Shown here one piece after another: positions 19,118 to 26,767 of a stretch of 32,247 nucleotides of DNA; position 1 is the first letter of the stretch; each line of letters opens with the position of its first letter. The notes beneath the pieces were generated by a model. That model was not told where the DNA came from. It worked only from the letters and a program-made list of their open reading frames with translations, and did not search any database. Made by a program: the position numbers and the translations under genes. The stretch comes from Deltaproteobacteria bacterium (GTDB taxonomy: Bacteria; Myxococcota_A; Polyangia; Polyangiales; Polyangiaceae), in contig VGRJ01000048.1 of assembly GCA_016875405.1 (NCBI GenBank), positions 1 to 32,247 on the forward strand, read 5' to 3'.

Positions 19118-20980
19118 ATGGGCCGAAGTCGGGTGAGCGGGAGGGTCGCGCGAGCTGCGCTCGTGGCGAGCATGCTCGTGGTCCACCCGGGCGCCGCCGA
19201 AGAAGAGGCTGCCCCTCCGATCCGGGAATTTCCGTTCCTCGCGGACGAGTCGTCGGAGGGGTCACGCTCGGTCGGTGACACGGCCGACGGGTACCTCGTC
19301 GGTGCGCGTCGCATCGAGGAGACCAACAAACTCAAGATCCTCCCGCGCCAGAAGGAGCGCGGCCTTCGCTATGGAACCGACGAGCTCGTCGCGACGCTCG
19401 AGCACACCGCGCAGGTCTTCTTCGAGGCGACCGCGACGCCGTTGTGGATCGGGAACGTGTCGCGCCCCGCAGGGGGCGATATCTCGTGGTCGGTGAGCCA
19501 CAACTCTGGCCGCGACGCGGACCTGGCGTTCGCGTACGTCGACGGCGCCGGGAATCCGGCCGATCCGCCCGATCTCGTGCCGCTCGACGCGCGTGGCCTC
19601 GCGCCGCGCTTAGGCCTTCGCTTCGATGCGCCTCGGACATGGCGCATCGTGCGGGCGCTGCTCGAATCGCCACACGCGGACGTGCAGTACCTGTTCATCA
19701 GCACGCCGCTGCGCGGACTGCTCCTCGCTCACGCGCGGCAGCAGGGCGCGCCCACCGACCTCGTCAAGCGCGCCGAGGAGGCGCTCCGGCAACCGGCCGG
19801 CTCCAGTGCCCACGACGACCACCTGCACCTCAGGCTCTACTGCAGCGAGCGCGACGTCCTCGCGGGCTGCATCAACACCGGCGTCGAGCACGCGTGGTAC
19901 CGCTCGCATGAAGCCGCCCGCGCGCGACGCATCGAAGAAGTCCGCGGCTTCCTCGCTGACCCAAGGCCCGAGCAACGCCGCCGCGCGCTCGACCGGCTCG
20001 TCGTGCTCCACGCCGAGGAGCAGCTCGACGCGATCGCGTCCTCCGCCGCCGATCCCGATCCGACCGTGCGCCGCTCGGCCGTGCTCGCGCTCGCCGCGCT
20101 CGACGCGCGCGATCGCATGCCGCGGCTCGCCGCGATGTGGGCGGGGGAACACGACCTCCAGGTCCGCCTCGCACTCCTCGACGCGGCCGCGCTCCTAAGT
20201 GGGAGCGAGGCGGGCGAGCTCCTCGCGCGCGCGGTCGGAGAGCCCGAAGATGGGCCGACCGAGCTCGACCGAGCGCTCGAGGCCTGGCATGACGCGACGG
20301 TGCCGACGGCGCTCACCATGGCGCCGAAGCTCTTCACGCTGCCGCCGCCGTCAAGCGACAGGGTGGCGGCGCTCGACGCGCTGTTCACGCCGTCGCTCCC
20401 CGAAGACCGGGATTGGCTCGATCCGCTCGCGATGCGAGCACGCCTGGCCGGGGCGATGAAGCTCGCCGCCCTCGACGCCGCAGCTCGGAGCGAGCGCCTC
20501 GAGCCTGCGCGCGCAGCCCTCGCGATGCTCGACTCGCGCCACCCGGACGTACGCCTCGCCGCCGACCGCGCGCTTGCCTTCGGCACGAACCTCGCGCGGC
20601 AGCTCACGAGCCCGGTGCACGACGACGCGCAGCGCCGGAGCGCCATCGAGCGATGGAAGCGCGCCCTCGAGCAGAGCCCCGGCGTCGAGCGGGAGGCGTG
20701 GCTCGTCGCGGGCTTTCGAGCGTCCGGCTACGATATCCCCGAGCTCCACCCACGCTACTCGTGGGAGCTCGTGCGCGCGACAGCCGGAGACGACCACAAC
20801 TCGTTCAACGCGCAGCGGGTTCTCATGACGATCTTTCGTCATCGTCCGCCGAGCCTCACTTGGACGAAGCGCGACGCCTGCGAGCACTGGGCTCGCTGGA
20901 TCAAGACCTACAAGCCTCAGACCCGCAAGCCTGACCCTCCCCCCGAGGTGCTCGCGGCCTGCATCAACGCGCGCGGTTGA
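19118..20980 (+). CDS. MepA-like murein endopeptidase (M74) fused to HEAT-like repeats
   Basis: A 620-residue exported protein. The N-terminal ~30 residues are signal-peptide-like. Residues ~45-250 match penicillin-insensitive murein endopeptidase MepA, a zinc LAS peptidase that cuts peptide cross-links in peptidoglycan: the first zinc motif is SHNSGRDAD with His128 and Asp135 seven residues apart, and the second is HDDHLHLRLYC with His237 in the place of the third ligand. Known MepA proteins are ~270 residues and end soon after this. Here residues ~265-600 continue as short helical pairs (DPDPTVRRSAVLALAALD, HDLQVRLALLDAAALL, HPDVRLAADRAL) that are HEAT/PBS-lyase-like repeats, usually protein-binding. 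A scaffold or regulator role for the C-terminal part is inferred. The dCMP deaminase gene begins 53 bases later. Confidence 0.85.
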   Translation: MGRSRVSGRVARAALVASMLVVHPGAAEEEAAPPIREFPFLADESSEGSRSVGDTADGYLVGARRIEETNKLKILPRQKERGLRYGTDELVATLEHTAQVFFEATATPLWIGNVSRPAGGDISWSVSHNSGRDADLAFAYVDGAGNPADPPDLVPLDARGLAPRLGLRFDAPRTWRIVRALLESPHADVQYLFISTPLRGLLLAHARQQGAPTDLVKRAEEALRQPAGSSAHDDHLHLRLYCSERDVLAGCINTGVEHAWYRSHEAARARRIEEVRGFLADPRPEQRRRALDRLVVLHAEEQLDAIASSAADPDPTVRRSAVLALAALDARDRMPRLAAMWAGEHDLQVRLALLDAAALLSGSEAGELLARAVGEPEDGPTELDRALEAWHDATVPTALTMAPKLFTLPPPSSDRVAALDALFTPSLPEDRDWLDPLAMRARLAGAMKLAALDAAARSERLEPARAALAMLDSRHPDVRLAADRALAFGTNLARQLTSPVHDDAQRRSAIERWKRALEQSPGVEREAWLVAGFRASGYDIPELHPRYSWELVRATAGDDHNSFNAQRVLMTIFRHRPPSLTWTKRDACEHWARWIKTYKPQTRKPDPPPEVLAACINARG

Positions 20981-21033
20981 CGCCAAGTGCGGGTGCCCTT
21001 GCCGCCGCGGCAGCGCCTTGCCAGCGTCACCGC

Positions 21034-21486
21034 GTGAGCGGCTCGACACGCGCCTCCTGGGACGAATACTTCATGAACATCGCGCGTGTTGTTGCGACCC
21101 GCGCGACCTGCGACCGCAAGCACGTCGGGGCGGTGATCGTCCGCGATCGCTGCATCCTCGCTACCGGTTACAACGGGTCCGTCCGTGGCCTCGAGCACTG
21201 CGACGAGGCGGGCCACATGATGGAGGATGGGCACTGCGTCCGAACGATCCACGCCGAGGCCAACGCCATCATCCAGGCAGCGCGGCATGGGACCTCGATC
21301 GAAAACTCTGGCATCTACATCACGGCGTCGCCGTGCTGGAGCTGCTTTCGGATGATCGCAAACGCGGGGATCCGTCGCATCGTGTTCGGAGAGTTCTACC
21401 GCGATGAGCGGATCTTCACGTATGCCGCAAAGCTCGGCATCGAGCTCGTCGACCTCACCGGCAGCGGCGGCGCAGCGCCCCCCTGA
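21034..21486 (+). CDS. dCMP deaminase (zinc-dependent cytidine/deoxycytidylate deaminase family)
   Basis: A 150-residue enzyme that deaminates dCMP to dUMP, feeding thymidylate synthesis, in the cytoplasm. The zinc and proton-shuttle motif is HAEANAI (His73, Glu75), and the second zinc motif is SPCWSCF (Cys101, Cys104). The N-terminal WDEYFMNIARVVATRATCDRKHVGAVIV-type region, here broken over residues 9-36, is typical of ComEB/dCMP deaminases, including extra His and Cys (CDEAGHMMEDGHCVRTIHAE) that bind a second zinc in some members. I chose GTG 21034 because it gives the usual short N-terminus; a TTG at 20977 overlapping the previous stop would add 19 unrelated residues. Length is normal. 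The other nucleotide genes nearby are purD and, further off, pyrG. Confidence 0.92.
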   Translation: MSGSTRASWDEYFMNIARVVATRATCDRKHVGAVIVRDRCILATGYNGSVRGLEHCDEAGHMMEDGHCVRTIHAEANAIIQAARHGTSIENSGIYITASPCWSCFRMIANAGIRRIVFGEFYRDERIFTYAAKLGIELVDLTGSGGAAPP

Positions 21487-21532
21487 CCACTCCCCGCACT
21501 CGCAAGGAGCGGGCGTCGAAATCGTGCGCTTC

Positions 21533-21558
21533 GGAACAAATCGTCATGAGGAGTCGTC
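21533..21558 (+). promoter_or_regulatory. Possible ECF-sigma-type promoter of the exported protein at 21608
   Basis: GGAAC (21533-21537) and CGTC (21555-21558) are 17 bases apart, the pattern recognised by many extracytoplasmic-function sigma factors. A transcript would start about 40 bases before the ATG at 21608. A short inverted repeat GGGAC/GTCCC (21571-21586) lies in the leader just before the ribosome site GGAGG (21594-21598). Short motif, seen by eye only. Confidence 0.33.
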
Positions 21559-21607
21559 ACACCCGGCACGGGGACGACGATGTCCCGAGCAACGGAGGCC
21601 ACTCACC

Positions 21608-22306
21608 ATGACGACCAGGACCACGATGCGCACCCTCTCCCTCTCCCTCGCCCTCTTCACCTCGCTCGGCATCGCGACCGCAGCGCCGAGCGCGCTCGCG
21701 TGCGGCGTCGGTTGGTACCCTGAAGTCCAGATGGATTACCGCGTCGAGGGGATCGCCAGCGCAGAGAGGGACCTCGCGAACGGACGAACGCTCGCCGCGG
21801 CCGGCAAGGTCATCCGAATGATCCCGCACATCAAGAGCTACGTGGGCGCCTCGAATGACACGATCGTCAACCGGTCGATGCGCGTCCTCGCCCTCGCGGC
21901 CGCCCGTCACGAGGGCGACCTGTCGACGCTCGCCGACGAGCTACCGGACGAGCTCCGCGTCGAGTTCACGGGCGCGTCTCCCGAGGCCAAGCGAGCGAAC
22001 GTCGAGTGGTCGCTCCGGGCGCTCCGAGCGCTGCGCAAGCAGAGGAAGGACGACGTGACGCTGAAGACCGAGCTCGCGGAGGCGCTCGCCGCGCTACCCG
22101 AGAAACGCGCAAAGGCCCGCAAAATGCTTGAGAAACTCGCACAGAAGGACCTCATCACGACCCCGGAGGCCTACCGCGCGCTGGGGCGGCTGCGCGCCGA
22201 CGCTGGAGACGCGAGCGGCGAGGCTGCGGCGCTCGCGAGGTGCCGCGCGATGGCGAGTGACGCATCGGTGTGCGCCCCGGCGCCTGGGCCCGCGGGCGAG
22301 AGCTGA
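21608..22306 (+). CDS. Exported helical protein, TPR-like
   Basis: A 232-residue protein that I cannot place in a named family. ATG 21608 has a strong ribosome site, GGAGG nine bases upstream, and starts a clear signal peptide (SLSLALFTSLGIATA...SALA) before CGVGWYPEV; the Cys may be lipidated (ALAC) or simply the first mature residue. The mature part is helical: ASAERDLANGRTLAAAGKV, then repeated helix pairs with Ala/Leu/Arg (ALRALRKQRKD, LAEALAALPEKRAKARKMLEKLA, AYRALGRLRADAGDASGEAAALARC), which suggest TPR-like repeats. It likely sits in the periplasm or on the outer membrane. A possible ECF promoter is upstream. The four-haem lipoprotein gene follows after 33 bases and may be in the same transcript. 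Confidence 0.75.
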   Translation: MTTRTTMRTLSLSLALFTSLGIATAAPSALACGVGWYPEVQMDYRVEGIASAERDLANGRTLAAAGKVIRMIPHIKSYVGASNDTIVNRSMRVLALAAARHEGDLSTLADELPDELRVEFTGASPEAKRANVEWSLRALRALRKQRKDDVTLKTELAEALAALPEKRAKARKMLEKLAQKDLITTPEAYRALGRLRADAGDASGEAAALARCRAMASDASVCAPAPGPAGES

Positions 22307-22339
22307 CACGCCCCGAAGCCGCACACGGAGAGCCCAGCC

Positions 22340-23635
22340 ATGCGCGGTAAGATGTTCGCCGTCGTTCTCGGGTTTCTCGGCGCAGCGTGCGCCAAGAACG
22401 CCGACGAAGCGCGGCCTGACGCGCCACCGAGAGCAACAGCCTCGGCCGATGACGCCACCAGCGTGTCCTCGGGTGAGCGCCCCGAACCCGCCGGCGACGC
22501 GGCGCGCGGCAAGGCGCTGGTCGGCAGCTTCGAGTGCCGCCGCTGTCACGAGGGAACGGGGCTCGAGCCCGAGCCGCTCGCCCGCAATTGTCGAGGCTGC
22601 CACCTCCACGTGCTCGCTGACGGGTTCTCGAGCAAGCCCGCCTCGGCGACCTGGAAGAGCCACGTCGCCCACCTCGGCCCGGTGCCGTCGCTCGTCGGGG
22701 CTGGACGACGCCTCCGCTACGAGTGGCTCGTTCGATTCCTCGTCGAGCCTCACGACCTGCGGCCCGCCCTCACCCAGTCGATGCCCCGGCTCGCGCTCTC
22801 GCGCGAACAGGCACGAGACGTGGCGACGTACCTCGCCTCACTCGCAGGGCCGAGCCCGACGGACGCGCGAGCCCTGGTCGGCGCTGACGCTGCGCGCGGC
22901 CGCAAGCTCATGGACGAGATGGAGTGCGGGGCCTGCCACCGCATGTCCGGCGTCGAGCCACTCCGCGCGGGGACGCCGCTCGGCCCCGAGGCACCCCGCT
23001 TCTACGAGCGCCACGCCGAGGAGCTCCGCCCCGCGGTGATGCTCGCGCCCGACCTCCGGCATGTGCGCGAGCGCATGACGTCGACGCAGCTCGTCGAGTG
23101 GCTGCGCGACCCGCCGGGGATCAAGGGCGACACCTTGATGCCACGCCCCGGCCTCACGCCAGAGGCCACGCGCGACGTCGCGGCGTACCTGCTCACGGCC
23201 CCGCTCGCGCCGGCCGAGCCGAGGCGCATCCCCGAGGCGCTCCCCAACCTCACGCGTCGCGTCGCCTACGAAGAGGTCGCGCGCGAGGTGCTCGACGTGA
23301 CCTGTCGGCACTGTCACGGCAGCCCAGACGTCGCGGTCGGTGACGGAGGCCCAGGAAATTCTGGGGGATTCGGCTTCAAGCGGCGAGCTATCAACTTCAC
23401 CTCGTACGAGCACGCGCAGGGCGGCTACGTGGACGACGCGGGCGAGCGACACAGCCTGTTCGAGCCGCTCGCAGACGGCACGCCACGCATCGTCGCCGCG
23501 CTATGGGCGCGACACCGCGAGGTCGCGGGCAGCCCCGACCCCAGCGTGCGGGGCATGCCGCTCGGGCTCCCTCCGCTCGCGCCGGAGAAGATCCAGCTCG
23601 TCGCGACGTGGATCGCCCAGGGCCGCCCGCGCTGA
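22340..23635 (+). CDS. Four-haem c-type cytochrome lipoprotein
   Basis: A 431-residue exported electron-transfer protein. A hydrophobic N-terminus ends in LGAAC, a lipobox-like site (Cys17), followed by a linker. Four CxxCH haem c-binding motifs are visible: CRRCH (66-70), CRGCH (84-88), CGACH (196-200) and CRHCH (322-326). SMPRLALS (Met149) and LMPRPGLT (Met267) are of the type that supply the sixth haem ligand in monohaem class I cytochrome c domains. The spacing suggests an N-terminal double-haem unit, then two single-haem domains, an arrangement that I do not recognise as a named cytochrome. The start ATG has GGAG nine bases upstream. It may transfer electrons across the periplasm to or from an unidentified partner. 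A 17-base inverted repeat lies just after its stop. Confidence 0.88.
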   Translation: MRGKMFAVVLGFLGAACAKNADEARPDAPPRATASADDATSVSSGERPEPAGDAARGKALVGSFECRRCHEGTGLEPEPLARNCRGCHLHVLADGFSSKPASATWKSHVAHLGPVPSLVGAGRRLRYEWLVRFLVEPHDLRPALTQSMPRLALSREQARDVATYLASLAGPSPTDARALVGADAARGRKLMDEMECGACHRMSGVEPLRAGTPLGPEAPRFYERHAEELRPAVMLAPDLRHVRERMTSTQLVEWLRDPPGIKGDTLMPRPGLTPEATRDVAAYLLTAPLAPAEPRRIPEALPNLTRRVAYEEVAREVLDVTCRHCHGSPDVAVGDGGPGNSGGFGFKRRAINFTSYEHAQGGYVDDAGERHSLFEPLADGTPRIVAALWARHREVAGSPDPSVRGMPLGLPPLAPEKIQLVATWIAQGRPR

Positions 23636-23640
23636 TACCT

Positions 23641-23657
23641 GTACGTCCGTCACGTAC
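23641..23657. repeat. Inverted repeat upstream of purD
   Basis: GTACGT (23641-23646), five bases CCGTC, and ACGTAC (23652-23657) are perfect 6-bp inverted arms. The site lies 6 bases after the cytochrome stop and ~42 bases before the purD ATG. It could be an operator for a dimeric repressor or a short hairpin; chance is also possible. Confidence 0.35.
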
Positions 23658-23698
23658 TCGTTGGCTCGACGCGCCGAGGTGTGTTACCCGAAGGCCCG

Positions 23699-25015
23699 AT
23701 GGCGTGGCGGCGCGTGATGGTGATCGGGTCAGGAGGACGTGAGCATGCGCTCGCCCTCGCGCTCGCGCGGTCGCCCAGCGTCACCGAAGTCCTCGTAGCG
23801 CCCGGCAACGCGGGGACCGAGCGCGGCGACGGCGCATGGACGATCCGCCGCGTCCCGCTCGCGTCCCTCGAGCCCGACGCGATCGTCGAGGTGGCGCGAG
23901 CCCACGCAGCCTCCCTGGTCGTCGTAGGCCCAGAGGCCCCCCTCTGCGCCGGCGCCGTCGACGCGCTCGAGGCGGCGGGGATCCCGGCCTTCGGACCAAC
24001 CCGCGCGGCCGCGACGCTCGAGGCCTCGAAGGCCTACTTGAAGGAGCTCGCCGCGCGCGCCGGGATCCCGACCGCGCCGTTCGTCATCGTCGATCGGTTC
24101 GAAGACGCCGCGCGCTACATCGACCGTCGCGGACGTCCCGTGGTGGTGAAGACGGACGGACTCGCCGGCGGAAAGGGCGCGGTCGTCACGAGCACCCCCG
24201 AAGAGGCAAAGCGCGCGGCCCACGCGATGCTGGTCGAGCGAGCCTTCGGCGACGCGGGCGCGCGCGTCGTGATCGAAGACCGGCTCCTCGGTGAGGAGCT
24301 GAGCGTCCACGCCGTCACCGATGGCGACCGCGTGCTCGTGCTCCCGGTGGCGCGCGATCACAAGCGGATCGGCGACGGCGACACCGGACCGAACACCGGC
24401 GGCATGGGAGCCTTCGCGCCCGTGGCGCTCGACCGGACCCTTCGCGAGCGCATCGAGCGCGAGGTCTTGCTTCCGACGCTCACCGCGATGCGTGACGCCG
24501 GCGCGCCGTTTCGAGGCGTGCTCTTCGCCGGGCTGATGGTCACGGGCGACGGCACGCCCCACCTGCTCGAGCACAACGTACGATTTGGAGATCCGGAAAC
24601 GCAGGTCTTGCTTCCGCTGCTCGAGGGCGACCTCGCCGAACTCTTCGCCTCCGTCGCGGCCGGTCAGCTTGCCTGCGATGCGGTGCGGCCGGCAGAAGGT
24701 CGTCACGCGGTCGGCGTGGTGCTCGCCGCACAGGGATACCCCGCCGCCCCTCGCTCGGGCGACGTGATCACGGGCCTCGAAGCAGCCGCGCGCGTCGAGG
24801 GCGGGCACGTCGTTCACGCCGGAACGTCCACCGAGGGGGCGCGCGTCGTCTCGAACGGGGGGCGCGTCCTCACCGCGGTCGGCGTGGCCGCGGACCTCGC
24901 GACCGCGCGCCAGCGGGCCTACGCGGTCGCCGACCTCGTTCACTTCGACGGCGTGCACGCGCGCCGGGATATCGCCGCAACCGCGATCGTCGGGAGCGTC
25001 GAGCGAGAGAGCTGA
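23699..25015 (+). CDS. purD: Phosphoribosylamine-glycine ligase (GAR synthetase)
   Basis: PurD joins glycine to 5-phosphoribosylamine with ATP, the second step of purine synthesis, in the cytoplasm. The 438-residue product has the full family pattern: [12 protein letters not shown] at the N-terminus, the APGNAGT loop, [28 protein letters not shown], the ATP-grasp motif [35 protein letters not shown], and [15 protein letters not shown]. Length is normal. I chose ATG 23699 ([13 protein letters not shown]), with GAAGG just upstream; ATG 23717 (MVIGSGG) is a possible shorter start and GTG 23681 a longer one. serA follows after 33 bases on the same strand, so the two may share a transcript, although a palindrome sits between them. 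Confidence 0.96.
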   Translation: MAWRRVMVIGSGGREHALALALARSPSVTEVLVAPGNAGTERGDGAWTIRRVPLASLEPDAIVEVARAHAASLVVVGPEAPLCAGAVDALEAAGIPAFGPTRAAATLEASKAYLKELAARAGIPTAPFVIVDRFEDAARYIDRRGRPVVVKTDGLAGGKGAVVTSTPEEAKRAAHAMLVERAFGDAGARVVIEDRLLGEELSVHAVTDGDRVLVLPVARDHKRIGDGDTGPNTGGMGAFAPVALDRTLRERIEREVLLPTLTAMRDAGAPFRGVLFAGLMVTGDGTPHLLEHNVRFGDPETQVLLPLLEGDLAELFASVAAGQLACDAVRPAEGRHAVGVVLAAQGYPAAPRSGDVITGLEAAARVEGGHVVHAGTSTEGARVVSNGGRVLTAVGVAADLATARQRAYAVADLVHFDGVHARRDIAATAIVGSVERES

Positions 25016-25017
25016 TC

Positions 25018-25029
25018 CAGGGCGCCCTG
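25018..25029. repeat. Perfect 12-bp palindrome between purD and serA
   Basis: CAGGGCGCCCTG begins 3 bases after the purD stop and ends 5 bases before the purine-rich serA ribosome site (GGGAAGGAAAGAG). Such a place suits an attenuator, partial terminator or translational control of serA. No T-run follows. Confidence 0.35.
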
Positions 25030-25048
25030 CCCGGGAAGGAAAGAGAAC

Positions 25049-26638
25049 ATGTTCAAAGTATTGGTGAGCGATTCGTTGAGCGAAGAAGGCCTCGAGGTAC
25101 TTAAGGGACGAGCCGGCCTCGTCATCGACTACCGGCCGGGCCTGAGCGAGGCCGACCTCGCCGAGGCTGTGAAACAGGCGGATGCCCTGCTCGTGCGCTC
25201 GGGCTCGAAGGTGACGGCGCGCGTCATCGAATCGGGTGAGCGACTGAAGGTGATCGGTCGCGCCGGCATCGGCGTGGACAACGTCGACGTACCAGCCGCG
25301 TCGAAGCGCGGCGTGGTGGTCATGAACACGCCGACCGGCAACTCGGTCACCACCGCCGAGCACACGCTGAGCCTCATGATGTCGCTCGCGCGACACATCC
25401 CCCAGGCCACGAGCACGATGAAGGCCGGAAAGTGGGAGAAGAAGAAGTTCGAAGGCGTCGAGCTCGCCGGCAAGACGATCGGCGTCGTGGGCCTCGGGAC
25501 CATCGGCCGAATCGTCGCCGACCGCGCCCGTGGTCTTGCGATGAAGGTGATCGGCTTCGACCCTGTGATGTCCCAGGAGCGCGCCGCATCCCTCGGGATC
25601 GAGCTCGTATCGCTCGAGCAGATCTGGGCCCGCGCCGATGTGATCACCGTCCACACCCCGCTGACACCGCAGACGAAGAACCTCATCAACGATGAGGTCG
25701 TCCCGAAATTGAAGAAGGGCGTCTTGCTCGTCAACTGCGCGCGCGGCGGCATCTACGACGAGGAGGCGATCGTCCGTGGCCTCGACAGCGGGCACATCGG
25801 CGGCGCCGCGTTCGACGTGTTCGTCGAGGAGCCCCCGCCGAAGGACTCGAAGCTCGTGGCGCACGAGCGCGTGATCTGCTCACCGCACCTCGGCGCGTCG
25901 ACCGCCGAGGCACAGGTGCGCGTCGCGGTGCAGATCGCGGAGCAGGTCGTCGACTACCTGGAGAACGGCGAGATCAAGAACGCCGTCAACGTGCCCTCGA
26001 TGAGCGGGGACGTGGCGCGCAAGGTCGCCCCGTACCGGACGCTCGCCGAGCGGCTCGGGAAGTTCCTCGCGCAGGTCGAGAGCGCCACGCCGAAGGGCAT
26101 CGAGATCGACTGCATCGGCGAAGCCGGCGAACAGGGGAGCGAAGCGCTCACCGCGGCAGCCGTGTCGGGCTACCTCGGCCACTTCCTCTCCGTGCCGGTG
26201 AATGCCATCGCGGCACCTCACGTGGCGGCGGACCGCGGGATCGCGGTGCGTCAGCTGAAGAGCACCCGCAGCGTCGGGCGCTTCGCGTCGCAGGTCGTCG
26301 TCCGCGTCATCGGCGAGGACGGGAGCGAGCACGTCGCGGCCGGCGCGCTCGGCAGCGACGGGAGCCCGCGACTCGTGAGGTGGGGTGACTTCGACATCGA
26401 GGCGGGCCTCGGCGGCTCGGCCCTCGTTGTGTCGAGCGTCGACAAACCCGGCGTGATCGGGTTCCTCGGGACGCTGCTCGGCGAGCATGCGATCAACGTC
26501 GCGTCCGTGCACCTCGGCAAGTCGTCTGCGGGGCAGGCCCTCAGCGTGTGGAACCTCGATGACAAGCCGTCGTCCAAGGTTCTCGACGCCGTCCGCGCGT
26601 CGTCGAACGTCAAGAAGGCCCTCGCGATCGAGCTCTGA
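25049..26638 (+). CDS. serA: D-3-phosphoglycerate dehydrogenase (long form with ASB and ACT domains)
   Basis: SerA oxidises 3-phosphoglycerate to 3-phosphohydroxypyruvate, the first step of serine synthesis. The 529-residue product is the long form: substrate and NAD domains (~1-315), the intervening ASB-type domain (~320-450) and a C-terminal ACT domain (~455-529) used for serine feedback in many long forms. The NAD motif is GVVGLGTIGR (Gly148, 150, 153). The catalytic Arg is in NCARGGIYDE (Arg232), the Glu in DVFVEEPP (~Glu261) and the His in SPHLGAST (His280). ATG 25049 has a strong ribosome site, AAGGA, about 8 bases upstream. It follows purD by 33 bases. A strong hairpin 15 bases after the stop probably ends the transcript. 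Whether this copy is feedback-regulated cannot be seen. Confidence 0.97.
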   Translation: MFKVLVSDSLSEEGLEVLKGRAGLVIDYRPGLSEADLAEAVKQADALLVRSGSKVTARVIESGERLKVIGRAGIGVDNVDVPAASKRGVVVMNTPTGNSVTTAEHTLSLMMSLARHIPQATSTMKAGKWEKKKFEGVELAGKTIGVVGLGTIGRIVADRARGLAMKVIGFDPVMSQERAASLGIELVSLEQIWARADVITVHTPLTPQTKNLINDEVVPKLKKGVLLVNCARGGIYDEEAIVRGLDSGHIGGAAFDVFVEEPPPKDSKLVAHERVICSPHLGASTAEAQVRVAVQIAEQVVDYLENGEIKNAVNVPSMSGDVARKVAPYRTLAERLGKFLAQVESATPKGIEIDCIGEAGEQGSEALTAAAVSGYLGHFLSVPVNAIAAPHVAADRGIAVRQLKSTRSVGRFASQVVVRVIGEDGSEHVAAGALGSDGSPRLVRWGDFDIEAGLGGSALVVSSVDKPGVIGFLGTLLGEHAINVASVHLGKSSAGQALSVWNLDDKPSSKVLDAVRASSNVKKALAIEL

Positions 26639-26653
26639 GTGACCGCGTCGCGC

Positions 26654-26687
26654 GCGGGGCGTCGCCACGACGACGACGGCGCCCCGC
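26654..26687 (+). terminator. Strong GC hairpin after serA
   Basis: GCGGGGCGTCG (26654-26664) pairs with CGGCGCCCCGC (26677-26687), 11 bp with one G-U pair, around a 12-base loop. It begins 15 bases after the serA stop. There is no T-run, so termination may depend on the stem alone or on Rho; the hairpin itself is clear. Confidence 0.45.
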
Positions 26688-26767
26688 ACGACGAAGAGCA
26701 AGCTCTCGTCGCTCCGGATCGGAGCCGGTTGTTCGCGTCCTCCGTCGAAGTGTGTGAAGGGTCGAAG

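Noticed and set aside
18751-19335. N-terminal extension of the membrane protein gene up to 19335
   Set aside because: It would translate through the SRP RNA and the T-rich tract into Lys/Gly/Pro-rich sequence unlike protein, and overlap the start of the endopeptidase gene.
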